From: Streptomyces massasporeus
GTDB taxonomy: Bacteria; Actinomycetota; Actinomycetes; Streptomycetales; Streptomycetaceae
Assembly: GCF_014648995.1 (NCBI RefSeq)
Contig: NZ_BMSE01000013.1
Span: 62,001 to 126,000 of the forward strand
Length of the DNA stretch: 64,000 bases
Reading direction: 5' to 3'
The notes under the pieces: model-generated
Databases searched by the model: none
The model's input: only the letters and a program-made list of their open reading frames with translations
Told to the model about the DNA's origin: nothing
Position numbers and translations under genes: made by a program
Part shown: positions 26,662 through 35,268 of the stretch, one piece after another
Position numbering within the stretch: the stretch's first letter is position 1
Layout: every line of letters starts with the position of its first letter

Positions 26662-27117
26662 CAGCCCCGCCAGTTCGCCGCGCTGGGCCCGGGAGAGCTC
26701 CGCGAGGATCGCGCGCTCCTGGTCCAGCAGACCCGCCAGGGCCTGGTCCGCCCGGTCCCGGCCCTCGTCCGTCAGCCGGACCAGGACGCCCCGGCGGTCA
26801 CTGGGGTCCGGGAGCCGTTCCACCAGGCCCTTCTTGGCCAGGCGGTCGATGCGGTTCGTCATCGTGCCCGAGGTGACGAGCGTCTGGGTGAGGAGCTGCC
26901 CCGGCGAGAGCTGGTACGGCGTGCCCGCGCGGCGCAGGGCCGTCAGGACATCGAACTCCCACGGCTCCAGGTTGTGCTCCGAGAAGGCCAGCCGCCGTGC
27001 CCGGTCCAGGTGCCGGGCCAGTCTGCTCACGCGGCTGAGCACCTCGAGCGGTTCCACGTCGAGGTCAGGGCGCTCCCGGCGCCACGCTGCGACCAGCCGA
27101 TCGACCTCGTCCTCCAT
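26620..27117 (-). CDS. MarR family transcriptional regulator, 165 aa
   Basis: The winged-helix core is well conserved: LSPGQLLTQTLVTSGTMTNRIDRLAKKGLVERLPDPSDRRGVLVRLTDEGR contains the recognition helix and the wing DxRxxxVxLT. It probably represses the divergent methyltransferase gene and itself through the TTGACATC repeats in the 136-bp gap. ATG 27117 lies 7 nt after a TACACT -10 and lacks a ribosome site. The ligand is unknown. Confidence 0.88.
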   Translation of the reverse strand: MEDEVDRLVAAWRRERPDLDVEPLEVLSRVSRLARHLDRARRLAFSEHNLEPWEFDVLTALRRAGTPYQLSPGQLLTQTLVTSGTMTNRIDRLAKKGLVERLPDPSDRRGVLVRLTDEGRDRADQALAGLLDQERAILAELSRAQRGELAGLLRQLTAPFDNIPG

Positions 27118-27124
27118 GACGATC

Positions 27125-27130
27125 AGTGTA
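27125..27130 (-). promoter_or_regulatory. -10 element of a predicted leaderless marR transcript
   Basis: TACACT on the minus strand, followed by 7 nt and ATG 27117. Confidence 0.5.
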
Positions 27131-27150
27131 GTGGTTGTGTCGACGTAGAG

Positions 27151-27187
27151 TCTCTTGACATCCAGTTTCTTGACATCGAGATATATG
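27151..27187. promoter_or_regulatory. Probable MarR operator overlapping the methyltransferase promoter
   Basis: TCTTGACATC occurs at 27153-27162 and, as TTCTTGACATCGAGAT, at 27167-27182. The second copy is a partial palindrome (10 of 14 positions in TCTTGACATCGAGA) of the type bound by MarR dimers. The TTGACA words and TATATG at 27182-27187 can serve as -35 and -10 for the rightward gene. Confidence 0.5.
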
Positions 27188-27253
27188 AGAGATCACGCTG
27201 GGTGTGCGCCCCGCACGGTCATCGCCAGGACACAAAGGACACCAGGAGGAACC

Positions 27254-28084
27254 ATGCCCGCAGCCACCCCCACCTGGGACCCCACCCAGTACCTCCGTCA
27301 CGCCGACCACCGCGCCCGCCCCTTCACCGACCTCCTCGCCCGCGTCCCCGACCTGCCCACCCGACCGTCCGCGGACCACCCCCGCATCGCCGACCTCGGC
27401 TGCGGGCCCGGCAACGTCACCACGCTGCTCGCCGCCCGCTGGCCCACCGCCCGGATCACCGGCTACGACAACTCGCCCGAGATGCTCGACAAGGCCCACG
27501 TCGACCACGAGGGGCCGACCCCGGGCGGCGGGCGTCTCGACTTCGGCCACGCCGACGTACGGACGTGGACGCCGGACGAGCCCCACGACCTGATCATCAG
27601 CAACGCCACGCTCCAGTGGGTGCCCGGCCATGCCGAGCGCTTCCCCGACTGGGTGGCGGGACTGAAACCCGGTGGCACCCTCGCCTTCCAGGTGCCCGGC
27701 AACTTCGACGCTCCCAGCCACCGGCTCATGCGCGAACTCGCCGGTTCACCGCGCTGGCGCGGCCGGCTCGCCGACACCCTGCGCCACGCCGACGCCGTCC
27801 ACGCCCCCGAGGTCTACCTGGAGCGTCTGACGTCCCTCGGCTGCGCGGCCGACGTGTGGGAGACGACGTACCTTCACCTGCTCCAAGGCGAGGACCCGGT
27901 GCTCGACTGGGTGAAGGGGACCGGCCTGCGGCCCGTGCTGACCGCGCTCGCCGACGACCCCGAGGCGCGGGAGGCGTTCGTCGCCGAGTACCGGGCGGCG
28001 CTGCGCGAGGCCTATCCGGCCGGCCCGCACGGCACGCCGTTCCCCTTCCGCCGGGTATTCGCCGTCGCCCGGAGGGAGAGCTGA
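27254..28084 (+). CDS. SAM-dependent methyltransferase, trans-aconitate 2-methyltransferase type
   Basis: The 276-aa product starts like Tam enzymes (TWDPTQYLRHADHRARPFTDLLARV) and carries SAM motif I IADLGCGPGNVTTLLA (about 47-62), the acidic strand-2 end GYDNSPEML, NATLQWVPGHAERFPDW and GGTLAFQVPGN. These agree with trans-aconitate 2-methyltransferase, which methylates the spontaneous isomerisation product of cis-aconitate. The real substrate is not proven. AGGAGGA precedes the ATG. It is divergent from marR and coupled to the VOC gene. Confidence 0.85.
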   Translation: MPAATPTWDPTQYLRHADHRARPFTDLLARVPDLPTRPSADHPRIADLGCGPGNVTTLLAARWPTARITGYDNSPEMLDKAHVDHEGPTPGGGRLDFGHADVRTWTPDEPHDLIISNATLQWVPGHAERFPDWVAGLKPGGTLAFQVPGNFDAPSHRLMRELAGSPRWRGRLADTLRHADAVHAPEVYLERLTSLGCAADVWETTYLHLLQGEDPVLDWVKGTGLRPVLTALADDPEAREAFVAEYRAALREAYPAGPHGTPFPFRRVFAVARRES

Positions 28085-28788
28085 TGATCACCGCCCTCGA
28101 CCACGTCCAGCTCGCCGCCCCGCCCGGCAGCGAGGAGCGGCTGCGGGCGTACTACGTCGGCGTCCTCGGCATGACCGAGGTACCGAAACCGCCCGAGCTC
28201 GCCCGGCGGGGCGGGTGCTGGTTCAGGGCCGGGGCGGTGCAGCTGCACCTGGGGATCGAGGAGGACTTCCGGGCGGCGCGCAAGGCCCACCCCGGACTGC
28301 GGGTGACGGGCATCGACGCCTACGCCGCCCGGCTGGAGTCCGGCGGGGCGTCCGTCGTCCGGGACTCCGCCCTGCCCGGGCACAAGCGGTGCTACGCGCA
28401 GGACCCGGTCGGCAACCGCCTGGAGTTCCTCGAACCCCTCTGGAACGGACCTGGTCAGGCCTTGCGGCGCCCTATCAGGTGTGGCTTGGCCTCTATCCCG
28501 TCCAGGCCGTGCCACGCCAGGTTCACCAGGTGCGCGGCCACCTCGGCCTTCTTCGGCCGGCGCACGTCCAGCCACCACTGGCCGGTCAGGGCGACCATCC
28601 CGACCAGTGCCTGTGCGTACAGCGGGGCCAGCTTCGGGTCGAAGCCGCGGCTCTTGAACTCGCGGCCCAGGATGTCCTCCACCTGGGTGGCGATGTCCGA
28701 GATCAGTGAGGCGAAGGTGCCCGTCGACTGGGGGATGGGGGAGTCACGGACCAGGATGCGGAAACCGTCCGTGTACTCCTCGATGTAG
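28084..28788 (+). CDS. VOC/glyoxalase-family protein that has lost its usual stop codon
   Basis: The first about 122 residues form a complete VOC domain (LDHVQLAAPPGSEERLRAYYVGVLGM... ending in CYAQDPVGNRLEFLEPL), the usual full length of such dioxygenase or lyase-like proteins. The frame does not stop there. It continues 112 codons through sequence that is antisense to the tetR gene, and this tail has no family-like features. No stop codon in any plus frame occurs near 28440-28520, so a simple frameshift does not rescue it. The ATG overlaps the methyltransferase stop by 1 nt. The domain call is secure, but the true protein end is uncertain. Confidence 0.72.
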   Translation: MITALDHVQLAAPPGSEERLRAYYVGVLGMTEVPKPPELARRGGCWFRAGAVQLHLGIEEDFRAARKAHPGLRVTGIDAYAARLESGGASVVRDSALPGHKRCYAQDPVGNRLEFLEPLWNGPGQALRRPIRCGLASIPSRPCHARFTRCAATSAFFGRRTSSHHWPVRATIPTSACAYSGASFGSKPRLLNSRPRMSSTWVAMSEISEAKVPVDWGMGESRTRMRKPSVYSSM

Positions 28789-29132
28789 TCCAGTAGGGCG
28801 AACGCCGCCTGTTCGCACAGTTCGCGGGGGTGACCGGCGGTGAGGGAGCTGGTCACCATGTCCAGCAGGCGCCGCATCTCACGGTCCACCACGACCGCGT
28901 ACAGCCCTTCCTTGCCGCCGAAGTGCTCGTACACCACCGGCTTGGAGACCCCGGCCTTCGCCGCGATCTCCTCCACCGAGGTGCCCTCGAAACCCTTCGC
29001 CGCGAAGAGCGTGCGACCGATCTCCAGCAGCTGCTGGCGGCGCTCGGCACCGGTCATCCGGGTGCGACGCGCTCGCCGCGGCTTGTCATTGCTGGGGGTG
29101 CTGCTCGAGTCGGTCGCCACAGCGCCCATCAT
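28455..29132 (-). CDS. TetR family regulator, probable desaturase repressor
   Basis: The 225-aa product has a basic N-terminal extension, then a TetR HTH (RRQQLLEIGRTLFAAKGFEGTSVEEIAAKAGVSKPVVYEHFGGKEGLYAVV, about 28-75) and a helical ligand domain. ATG 29132 overlaps the desaturase stop (ATGA), so the two are translationally coupled. This linkage with an acyl-CoA desaturase recalls DesT-like or fatty-acid-responsive TetR proteins. The paired palindromes upstream of the desaturase are likely its operator. Its 3' end overlaps the VOC open frame. Confidence 0.85.
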   Translation of the reverse strand: MMGAVATDSSSTPSNDKPRRARRTRMTGAERRQQLLEIGRTLFAAKGFEGTSVEEIAAKAGVSKPVVYEHFGGKEGLYAVVVDREMRRLLDMVTSSLTAGHPRELCEQAAFALLDYIEEYTDGFRILVRDSPIPQSTGTFASLISDIATQVEDILGREFKSRGFDPKLAPLYAQALVGMVALTGQWWLDVRRPKKAEVAAHLVNLAWHGLDGIEAKPHLIGRRKA

Positions 29133-30142
29133 GCCGCCTCGACGGGCTCCTTCCCGCGCGGGGAGCCGCCTTCCCCGGTATTGCGGCGCGAATCGATACG
29201 GGAGCGTGACGGCCACCGCACGTCGTACGCCCAGCCCGCCATCTCGAACCAGCGGATCAGCCGGGCGGACGAATCCAGCTGCCCGCGCATCACACCGTGC
29301 CGGGCCGACGTCGGGTCGGCGTGGTGCAGGTTGTGCCAGGACTCACCGCAGGACAGCACCGCCAGCCACCACACGTTGCCCGAGCGGTCACGCGACTTGA
29401 AGGGACGCTTGCCGACCGCGTGGCAGATCGAGTTGATCGACCAGGTCACGTGGTGCAGCAGGGCGACCCGCACGAGCGAACCCCAGAAGAAGCCGGTGAA
29501 CGCGCCCCACCAGGACATCGTGACCAGCCCGCCGATCGCCGGCGGCAATGCCAGCGACAGCACCGTCCACCAGATGAACTGGCGGGAGATGGCACGGAGC
29601 GTCTTGTCCTTGATCAGGTCCGGGGCGTACTTCTCCTGCGACGTCTGCTCCTCGTCGAACATCCATCCGATGTGCGCCCACCACAGGCCCTTCATCAGGG
29701 CCGGAAGGGTCTCACCGAACCGCCACGGCGAATGCGGGTCACCCTCCGCGTCCGAGAACTTGTGATGCTTGCGGTGATCGGCCACCCAGCGCACCAGCGG
29801 ACCCTCGACCGCCATCGACCCCGCGATCGCCAGAGCGATCTTCAACGGCCGCTTGGCCTTGAAAGAACCGTGCGTGAAGTGACGGTGGAACCCGATCGTG
29901 ATGCCGTGGCACCCCAGGTAGTAGAAGAAGACCAGCAGACCGAGGTCCAGCCAGCTCACCCCCCAGCCCCACGCCAGCGGCACAGCCGCCAGCAGAGCCA
30001 TGAACGGGACGGTGATGAAGAGGAGCAGGGCGATCTGCTCGATGGAGCGCTTCTTCTCGCCGCCCAGCGTGGCGGAAGCGGCGTCGGTGGCCTGACCGGG
30101 CGCCTTCGGGGCGTCCTCGATCACGTCGGAACTACTGGTCAT
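29129..30142 (-). CDS. Acyl-CoA delta-9 desaturase
   Basis: This 337-aa membrane di-iron desaturase introduces a double bond into saturated acyl chains and so adjusts membrane fluidity. The three His boxes are present: HRHFTH (86-91), HRKHH (123-127) and HNLHH (about 285-290), with four hydrophobic helices between them. ATG 30142 is chosen because AGGGGA lies upstream and the family-like sequence begins soon after. An open frame starting further out would extend through the operator region. It is followed by its probable repressor in the same operon. Confidence 0.92.
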   Translation of the reverse strand: MTSSSDVIEDAPKAPGQATDAASATLGGEKKRSIEQIALLLFITVPFMALLAAVPLAWGWGVSWLDLGLLVFFYYLGCHGITIGFHRHFTHGSFKAKRPLKIALAIAGSMAVEGPLVRWVADHRKHHKFSDAEGDPHSPWRFGETLPALMKGLWWAHIGWMFDEEQTSQEKYAPDLIKDKTLRAISRQFIWWTVLSLALPPAIGGLVTMSWWGAFTGFFWGSLVRVALLHHVTWSINSICHAVGKRPFKSRDRSGNVWWLAVLSCGESWHNLHHADPTSARHGVMRGQLDSSARLIRWFEMAGWAYDVRWPSRSRIDSRRNTGEGGSPRGKEPVEAA

Positions 30143-30208
30143 ACGCGTCCCCTGGGGGGTATGTGGATGGAGAAGGGGTAGCCGGGGCACGTCAACCGTG
30201 ATGTGCTT

Positions 30209-30239
30209 CCTACGGTTCCGTAACCTACGGCATCGTAAG
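30209..30239. promoter_or_regulatory. Tandem palindromic operator upstream of the desaturase gene
   Basis: CTACGGTTCCGTAA (30210-30223) and CTACGGCATCGTAAG (30225-30239) are two adjacent palindromes of the same design, overlapping a possible minus-strand -10 (TAGGTT). Such paired sites 70-100 bp upstream of a TetR-coupled desaturase suggest cooperative autorepression. Confidence 0.6.
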
Positions 30240-30436
30240 TATGGCAGTGCGCCGCCCGGCGGCAAGAGCCCGCGAGCCTGCGCGTCCTTGCCGACACCTA
30301 TCCTTGAGTCGGTCGGACAGCGCGGTCCGCTCTGATTTCTTCCCGGATGTCCGGACCGTATGCGGCGCCCCGCCGCGCGAGACGCCGTCCGGGTTCCCCT
30401 CCCAGACGAGCTTCAACACTGCAAGGAGCCGCACCT

Positions 30437-33169
30437 GTGAGCAGTGCCGACGACCAGACCACGACGACGAGCAGCGAGCTGCGTGCCGACATCCGCCGAC
30501 TGGGCGACCTGCTCGGCGAGACCCTCGTCCGCCAAGAGGGCCCCGAGCTGCTGGAACTCGTCGAGAAGGTCCGCCGCCTCACCCGCGAGGACGGCGAGGC
30601 CGCCGCAGAGCTGCTGCGCGGCACCGAACTCGACACCGCGGCCAAGCTGGTCCGCGCCTTCTCCACGTACTTCCACCTGGCCAACGTCACCGAGCAGGTC
30701 CACCGCGGCCGCGAGCTGCGCGCCCGCCGCGCCGCCGAAGGCGGCCTCCTCGCCCGTACGGCCGACCGGCTCAAGGACGCCGACCCCGAGCACCTGCGCG
30801 AGACGGTCAGCAACCTCAACGTCCGCCCCGTCTTCACGGCCCACCCCACCGAGGCCGCACGCCGCTCGGTCCTCAACAAGCTCCGGCGCATCGCCGCGCT
30901 CCTGGAGACCCCGGTCATCGAGTCCGACCGGCGCCGCCTGGACACCCGCCTGGCCGAGAACATCGACCTCGTCTGGCAGACCGACGAACTGCGCGTGGTG
31001 CGCCCCGAGCCCGCCGACGAGGCCCGCAACGCCATCTACTACCTCGACGAGCTGCACGCCAACGCCGTAGGCGACGTCCTGGAGGACCTCACCGCCGAAC
31101 TGGAGCGCGCCGGGGTCAAGCTCCCCGACGACACCCGCCCCCTCACCTTCGGCACCTGGATCGGCGGCGACCGCGACGGTAACCCCAACGTCACCCCCCA
31201 GGTCACCTGGGACGTCCTGATCCTCCAGCACGAGCACGGCATCAACGACGCCCTGGAGACCATCGACGAACTCCGCGGCTTCCTCTCCAACTCCATCCGC
31301 TACGCCGGTGCCACCGAGGAACTGCTGACCTCCCTCCAGACCGACCTGGAGAACCTCCCCGAGATCAGCCCCCGCTACAAGCGCCTCAACGCCGAAGAGC
31401 CCTACCGGCTCAAGGCCACCTGCATCCGCCAGAAGCTGGAGAACACCAAGAAGCGCCTCGCCAAGGGCACCGCCCACCGCGACGGCCGCGACTACCTCGG
31501 CACCAGCGAACTCCTCGACGACCTGCGGATCATCCAGCGCTCCCTGCGCGAGCACCGCGGCGGACTCTTCGCCGACGGCCGCCTCGCCCGCACCATCCGC
31601 ACCCTCGCCGCCTTCGGCCTCCAGCTCGCCACCATGGACGTCCGCGAACACGCCGACGCCCACCACCACGCCCTCGGCCAGCTCTTCGACCGGCTCGGCG
31701 AGGAATCCTGGCGCTACGCCGACATGCCCCGCGACTACCGCTCCAAGCTCCTCGCCAAGGAGCTCAGGTCCCGCAGGCCGCTCGCCCCCACCCCGGCCCC
31801 CGTCGACGCACCCGGCGAGAAGACCCTCGGCGTCTTCGGCACCGTCAAGCGCGCCCTGGAGGTCTTCGGACCCGAGGTCATCGAGTCCTACATCATCTCC
31901 ATGTGCCAGGGCGCCGACGACGTCTTCGCCGCCGCCGTCCTCGCCCGCGAAGCCGGTCTCATCGACCTGCACGCCGGCTGGGCCAAGATCGGCATCGTGC
32001 CGCTCCTCGAGACCACCGACGAGCTCAAGGCCGCCGACACCATCCTCGAGGACATGCTCTCCGACCCCTCCTACCGGCGCCTCGTCGCCCTGCGCGGGGA
32101 CGTCCAGGAGGTCATGCTCGGCTACTCCGACTCCTCCAAGTTCGGCGGCATCACCACCAGCCAGTGGGAGATCCACCGCGCCCAGCGCCGCCTGCGCGAC
32201 GTCGCCCACCGCTACGGCGTACGCCTGCGCCTCTTCCACGGCCGCGGCGGCACCGTCGGCCGCGGCGGCGGCCCCACCCACGACGCCATCCTCGCCCAGC
32301 CCTGGGGCACCCTCGAAGGCGAGATCAAGGTCACCGAGCAGGGCGAGGTCATCTCCGACAAGTACCTCATCCCGTCCCTGGCCCGGGAGAACCTCGAACT
32401 CACCGTCGCCGCCACCCTCCAGGCGTCCGCCCTGCACACCGCACCCCGCCAGTCCGACGAGGCTCTCGCCCGCTGGGACGCCGCGATGGACGTCGTCTCC
32501 GACGCCGCCCACGCCGCCTACCGCCGCCTCGTCGAGGACCCCGACCTGCCGACGTACTTCCTCGCGTCGACGCCGGTGGACCAGCTCGCCGACCTGCACC
32601 TGGGCTCCCGGCCCTCCCGCCGCCCCGGCTCCGGCGTCTCGCTCGACGGCCTGCGCGCCATCCCCTGGGTATTCGGCTGGACCCAGTCCCGGCAGATCGT
32701 CCCCGGCTGGTTCGGCGTCGGCTCCGGCCTCAAGGCCCTGCGCGAAGCCGGCCTCGACACCGTCCTCGACGAGATGCACCAGCAGTGGCACTTCTTCCGC
32801 AACTTCATCTCCAACGTCGAGATGACCCTGGCCAAGACCGACCTGCGGATCGCCCAGCACTACGTCGACACCCTCGTCCCCGACGAGCTCAAGCACGTCT
32901 TCGACACCATCAAGGCCGAGCATGAACTGACCGTGCGTGAGGTGCTGCGCGTCACCGGCGAAGAGGAACTCCTCGACGCCACGCCCGTCCTGAAGCAGAC
33001 CTTCGCCATCCGCGACGCCTACCTCGACCCCATCTCCTACCTCCAGGTCGCCCTGCTCAAGCGGCAGCGCGACGCCGCCCAGGCCGCCGAGCAGCCCGAC
33101 CCGCTCCTCGCCCGCGCCCTCCTCCTCACCGTCAACGGCGTGGCAGCCGGCCTGCGCAACACCGGCTGA
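30437..33169 (+). CDS. ppc: Phosphoenolpyruvate carboxylase
   Basis: This 910-aa anaplerotic enzyme makes oxaloacetate from PEP and bicarbonate. It contains the signature VFTAHPTEAARRS (about residue 135), GTWIGGDRDGNPNVT, MLGYSDSSKFGGITTSQW, the active-site loop FHGRGGTVGRGGGPTH (about 600) and a C-terminus ending in NGVAAGLRNTG, which is the typical allosteric-site end. Full length. GTG 30437 has AAGGAG 8 nt upstream. A longer frame from 30347 adds an Arg-rich stretch with no similarity. Confidence 0.97.
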   Translation: MSSADDQTTTTSSELRADIRRLGDLLGETLVRQEGPELLELVEKVRRLTREDGEAAAELLRGTELDTAAKLVRAFSTYFHLANVTEQVHRGRELRARRAAEGGLLARTADRLKDADPEHLRETVSNLNVRPVFTAHPTEAARRSVLNKLRRIAALLETPVIESDRRRLDTRLAENIDLVWQTDELRVVRPEPADEARNAIYYLDELHANAVGDVLEDLTAELERAGVKLPDDTRPLTFGTWIGGDRDGNPNVTPQVTWDVLILQHEHGINDALETIDELRGFLSNSIRYAGATEELLTSLQTDLENLPEISPRYKRLNAEEPYRLKATCIRQKLENTKKRLAKGTAHRDGRDYLGTSELLDDLRIIQRSLREHRGGLFADGRLARTIRTLAAFGLQLATMDVREHADAHHHALGQLFDRLGEESWRYADMPRDYRSKLLAKELRSRRPLAPTPAPVDAPGEKTLGVFGTVKRALEVFGPEVIESYIISMCQGADDVFAAAVLAREAGLIDLHAGWAKIGIVPLLETTDELKAADTILEDMLSDPSYRRLVALRGDVQEVMLGYSDSSKFGGITTSQWEIHRAQRRLRDVAHRYGVRLRLFHGRGGTVGRGGGPTHDAILAQPWGTLEGEIKVTEQGEVISDKYLIPSLARENLELTVAATLQASALHTAPRQSDEALARWDAAMDVVSDAAHAAYRRLVEDPDLPTYFLASTPVDQLADLHLGSRPSRRPGSGVSLDGLRAIPWVFGWTQSRQIVPGWFGVGSGLKALREAGLDTVLDEMHQQWHFFRNFISNVEMTLAKTDLRIAQHYVDTLVPDELKHVFDTIKAEHELTVREVLRVTGEEELLDATPVLKQTFAIRDAYLDPISYLQVALLKRQRDAAQAAEQPDPLLARALLLTVNGVAAGLRNTG

Positions 33170-33179
33170 CCCACCCCGG

Positions 33180-33228
33180 ACATGACCGTGCCCCCGAGCC
33201 CGCGCAGGGCTCGGGGGCACGGTCATGT
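33180..33228. terminator. Long perfect terminator after ppc
   Basis: A perfect 22-bp stem (ACATGACCGTGCCCCCGAGC..., arms 33180-33201 and 33207-33228) with a 5-nt GCGCA loop. It lies between convergent genes and should work in both directions. Confidence 0.88.
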
Positions 33229-33234
33229 TCCACG

Positions 33235-33927
33235 TCAGCCGCGGCCGGCCCGCCGACGCCGCAGCACCAGGTAACCGCCCGCCGCCACCAGCGCGGCAGC
33301 CACACCCGACAGCACACCCACCGGGGCCCCGTTGCCCGTCTCGGCGAGGTCACCCTCCGCACCACCCTGCGGCGACGGCGACGACGCCGGCACAGCCCCA
33401 CCGGCCGGTGAACTCGCCGACGCCGACACACTCGGCTCACCCGACGGCGCCTCGGACGCCCCCGGCGAAGCCGACGCGGACGGCGTCGCACCACCCGGCT
33501 CCTGCTCGTCCTCACAGTCCGTCCAGAACACCTTGTGCTTGGCGGAGCCCTTCTCGCCCTCGAAGTTCCAGAACAGCTTGTAGTGCCCGTCGGGCAGCGA
33601 CAGGTCCTCGCTGCGCCCGTGACCCTGGGAATCCAGCGTCAGCGCACCGGACTCCACCGTCTCCCCCTTGTTCTCACTCGGAGGGATCGCGTCGATGTGC
33701 CAGTCCACCCGCTGACCGCCGTCGAAACCGAAGGCATCCAGATAGAACGCGCACACGTGCGGCTCGTTGCGGCGCAGCTCCTCACCCGTCGAGGCGTCAT
33801 GGATCTTCACCGTGCCGTTGTCGCCGGGAGGTGTGGCGTGAGCGGCGGGAGCGAGCAGAAGGACCGCGGAAGCGGCGGCGCAGACAGCGCCGAAGCGAGA
33901 GAGGGTTCGCATGGAGGAGTCGTCCAT
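33235..33927 (-). CDS. LAETG-type sortase substrate, secreted wall protein, 230 aa
   Basis: A signal peptide (LSRFGAVCAAASAVLLLAPAAHA) precedes a mature domain of about 120 residues with two Cys and many Trp/Phe. A Ser/Ala/Pro linker (about 150-190) follows, then the sorting signal LAETG (about 194-198), a hydrophobic helix and the basic tail RRRRAGRG. LAxTG is the motif of class E sortases in Streptomyces, so the protein is probably attached to peptidoglycan. The function of the folded domain is unknown. The start is uncertain: ATG 33927 and ATG 33912 are both possible and neither has a good ribosome site. Confidence 0.8.
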   Translation of the reverse strand: MDDSSMRTLSRFGAVCAAASAVLLLAPAAHATPPGDNGTVKIHDASTGEELRRNEPHVCAFYLDAFGFDGGQRVDWHIDAIPPSENKGETVESGALTLDSQGHGRSEDLSLPDGHYKLFWNFEGEKGSAKHKVFWTDCEDEQEPGGATPSASASPGASEAPSGEPSVSASASSPAGGAVPASSPSPQGGAEGDLAETGNGAPVGVLSGVAAALVAAGGYLVLRRRRAGRG

Positions 33928-34050
33928 CTTCGAGAAGTGACCGGGAAGATGTGGAGGGGGCGGCTCAGCTTCCAGCCTCACCCGAACGCCCGTCAATCAC
34001 GAACAGACAACGCTCCGTTCCTCCACAGATGTGGAGAACGCCAGAACCCC

Positions 34051-34542
34051 TCAGACGGTCACGAACGCCGCCGTCAGCAACGCCACCCCCGACAACGCCA
34101 TCACCCACGCCGCCCGCGTCCGCAGCAGACCACCCGCCACCACCACCGACGCCAGCAACAACGCACCACCCAGCGGAATCCACGCGTACAGCACACCCGC
34201 CGGACCCGAACGCACCGCGTCATCACTACCGGACTTCAGGACCACCGTGTACGTCCGGCCCCGCTCCACCGCGACCGACTTCTCCAGCACCACCCGCGCC
34301 CGCGGCTGCGAACCCTCCGACAACGGCGTGTACCGACCCCAGCACGCATCCGCCCCGCACCGCGTCACATCGACCGTGCCCCGCTCCCGGCCCTTCGTGA
34401 GCATCACATGCTGCGCCGTACCCCACGACGCCCACACACCCGCGATCAGGATCAGCACCGCGACCGTACCCATCGCCGCGAACCTCCCGAACCGCAGAAC
34501 GGCGGCCGAACCCTGGGACGAAGAGGTGGCAATGGCAGGCAT
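34051..34542 (-). CDS. Membrane protein with two to three helices, 163 aa
   Basis: One hydrophobic helix lies near the N-terminus (about 22-40), and two more occupy the C-terminal third, enclosing an approximately 70-residue extracytoplasmic region with two Cys (TRCGADACWGRY) that could form a disulfide. No family is recognised. A longer frame begins at ATG 34554, but that triplet overlaps the -10 of a good TTGACG-18-AATGAT promoter. ATG 34542 lies 7 nt beyond it, consistent with a leaderless start. Confidence 0.65.
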   Translation of the reverse strand: MPAIATSSSQGSAAVLRFGRFAAMGTVAVLILIAGVWASWGTAQHVMLTKGRERGTVDVTRCGADACWGRYTPLSEGSQPRARVVLEKSVAVERGRTYTVVLKSGSDDAVRSGPAGVLYAWIPLGGALLLASVVVAGGLLRTRAAWVMALSGVALLTAAFVTV

Positions 34543-34549
34543 GGCCGGG

Positions 34550-34579
34550 ATCATTGGCCATGCCTGAACGGCCCGTCAA
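34550..34579 (-). promoter_or_regulatory. Promoter of a predicted leaderless membrane-protein transcript
   Basis: On the minus strand TTGACG (34579-34574), an 18-nt spacer, AATGAT (34555-34550), then 7 nt to ATG 34542. Confidence 0.55.
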
Positions 34580-34596
34580 CCTCGACGGGTGACAAG

Positions 34597-35199
34597 TCAG
34601 GAGTTGTACGTGCTTTGCGCCCGCTCCAACCCCTCGATCACCAGAGCCTCCACCGCGTCCGCCGCCCGGTCCACGAAGTAGTCCAGCTCCTTGCGCTCCG
34701 CCGACGAGAAATCCTTCAGCACGAAATCCGCCACCGGCATCCGCCCCGGCGGCCGCCCGATCCCGAACCGCACCCGGTGATACTCCGCACCGAACGCCTT
34801 CGTCATCGACTTCAGCCCGTTGTGCCCGTTGTCCCCGCCGCCCAGCTTCAGCCGCAGCACCCCGTAGTCGATGTCCAACTCGTCATGCACCGCCACCACA
34901 TGGCCCACCGGCACCTTGTAGAAGTCCCGCAGCGCATTCACCGGCCCACCCGACAGGTTCATGTACGACATCGGTTTCGCCAGCACCACCCGCCGGTTCA
35001 ACGGCCCAGGAGGCCCGATCCGGCCCTCCACGACCTGCGCCTGCGCCCGCCCGGCACGCTTGAACCGCCCCCCGACCCGGTCCGCCAGCAGATCCGCCAC
35101 CATGAAACCCACGTTGTGCCGGTTCCCCGCGTACTCCGGCCCCGGATTGCCCAGCCCCACGATCAGCCAGGGAGCGGCCGCATCGGTCGTCACGTCCAT
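34597..35199 (-). CDS. pth: Peptidyl-tRNA hydrolase
   Basis: This 200-aa enzyme releases peptides from stalled peptidyl-tRNA. GLGNPGPEYAGNRHNVGF (about 14-31) includes the catalytic His, followed by KPMSYMNLSG, HDELDIDYG and GGGDNGHNGLKS, all family signatures. ATG 35199 is preceded by GGAG with normal spacing. It follows rplY at a 69-nt distance, in the conserved glmU-prs-rplY-pth order. Confidence 0.96.
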   Translation of the reverse strand: MDVTTDAAAPWLIVGLGNPGPEYAGNRHNVGFMVADLLADRVGGRFKRAGRAQAQVVEGRIGPPGPLNRRVVLAKPMSYMNLSGGPVNALRDFYKVPVGHVVAVHDELDIDYGVLRLKLGGGDNGHNGLKSMTKAFGAEYHRVRFGIGRPPGRMPVADFVLKDFSSAERKELDYFVDRAADAVEALVIEGLERAQSTYNS

Positions 35200-35268
35200 G
35201 TCTCCTTCATACGCGTCGGCCGCTGCCCCGCACGGGAACAGCGGCCGACGCAACGACGACGAAGAGGA

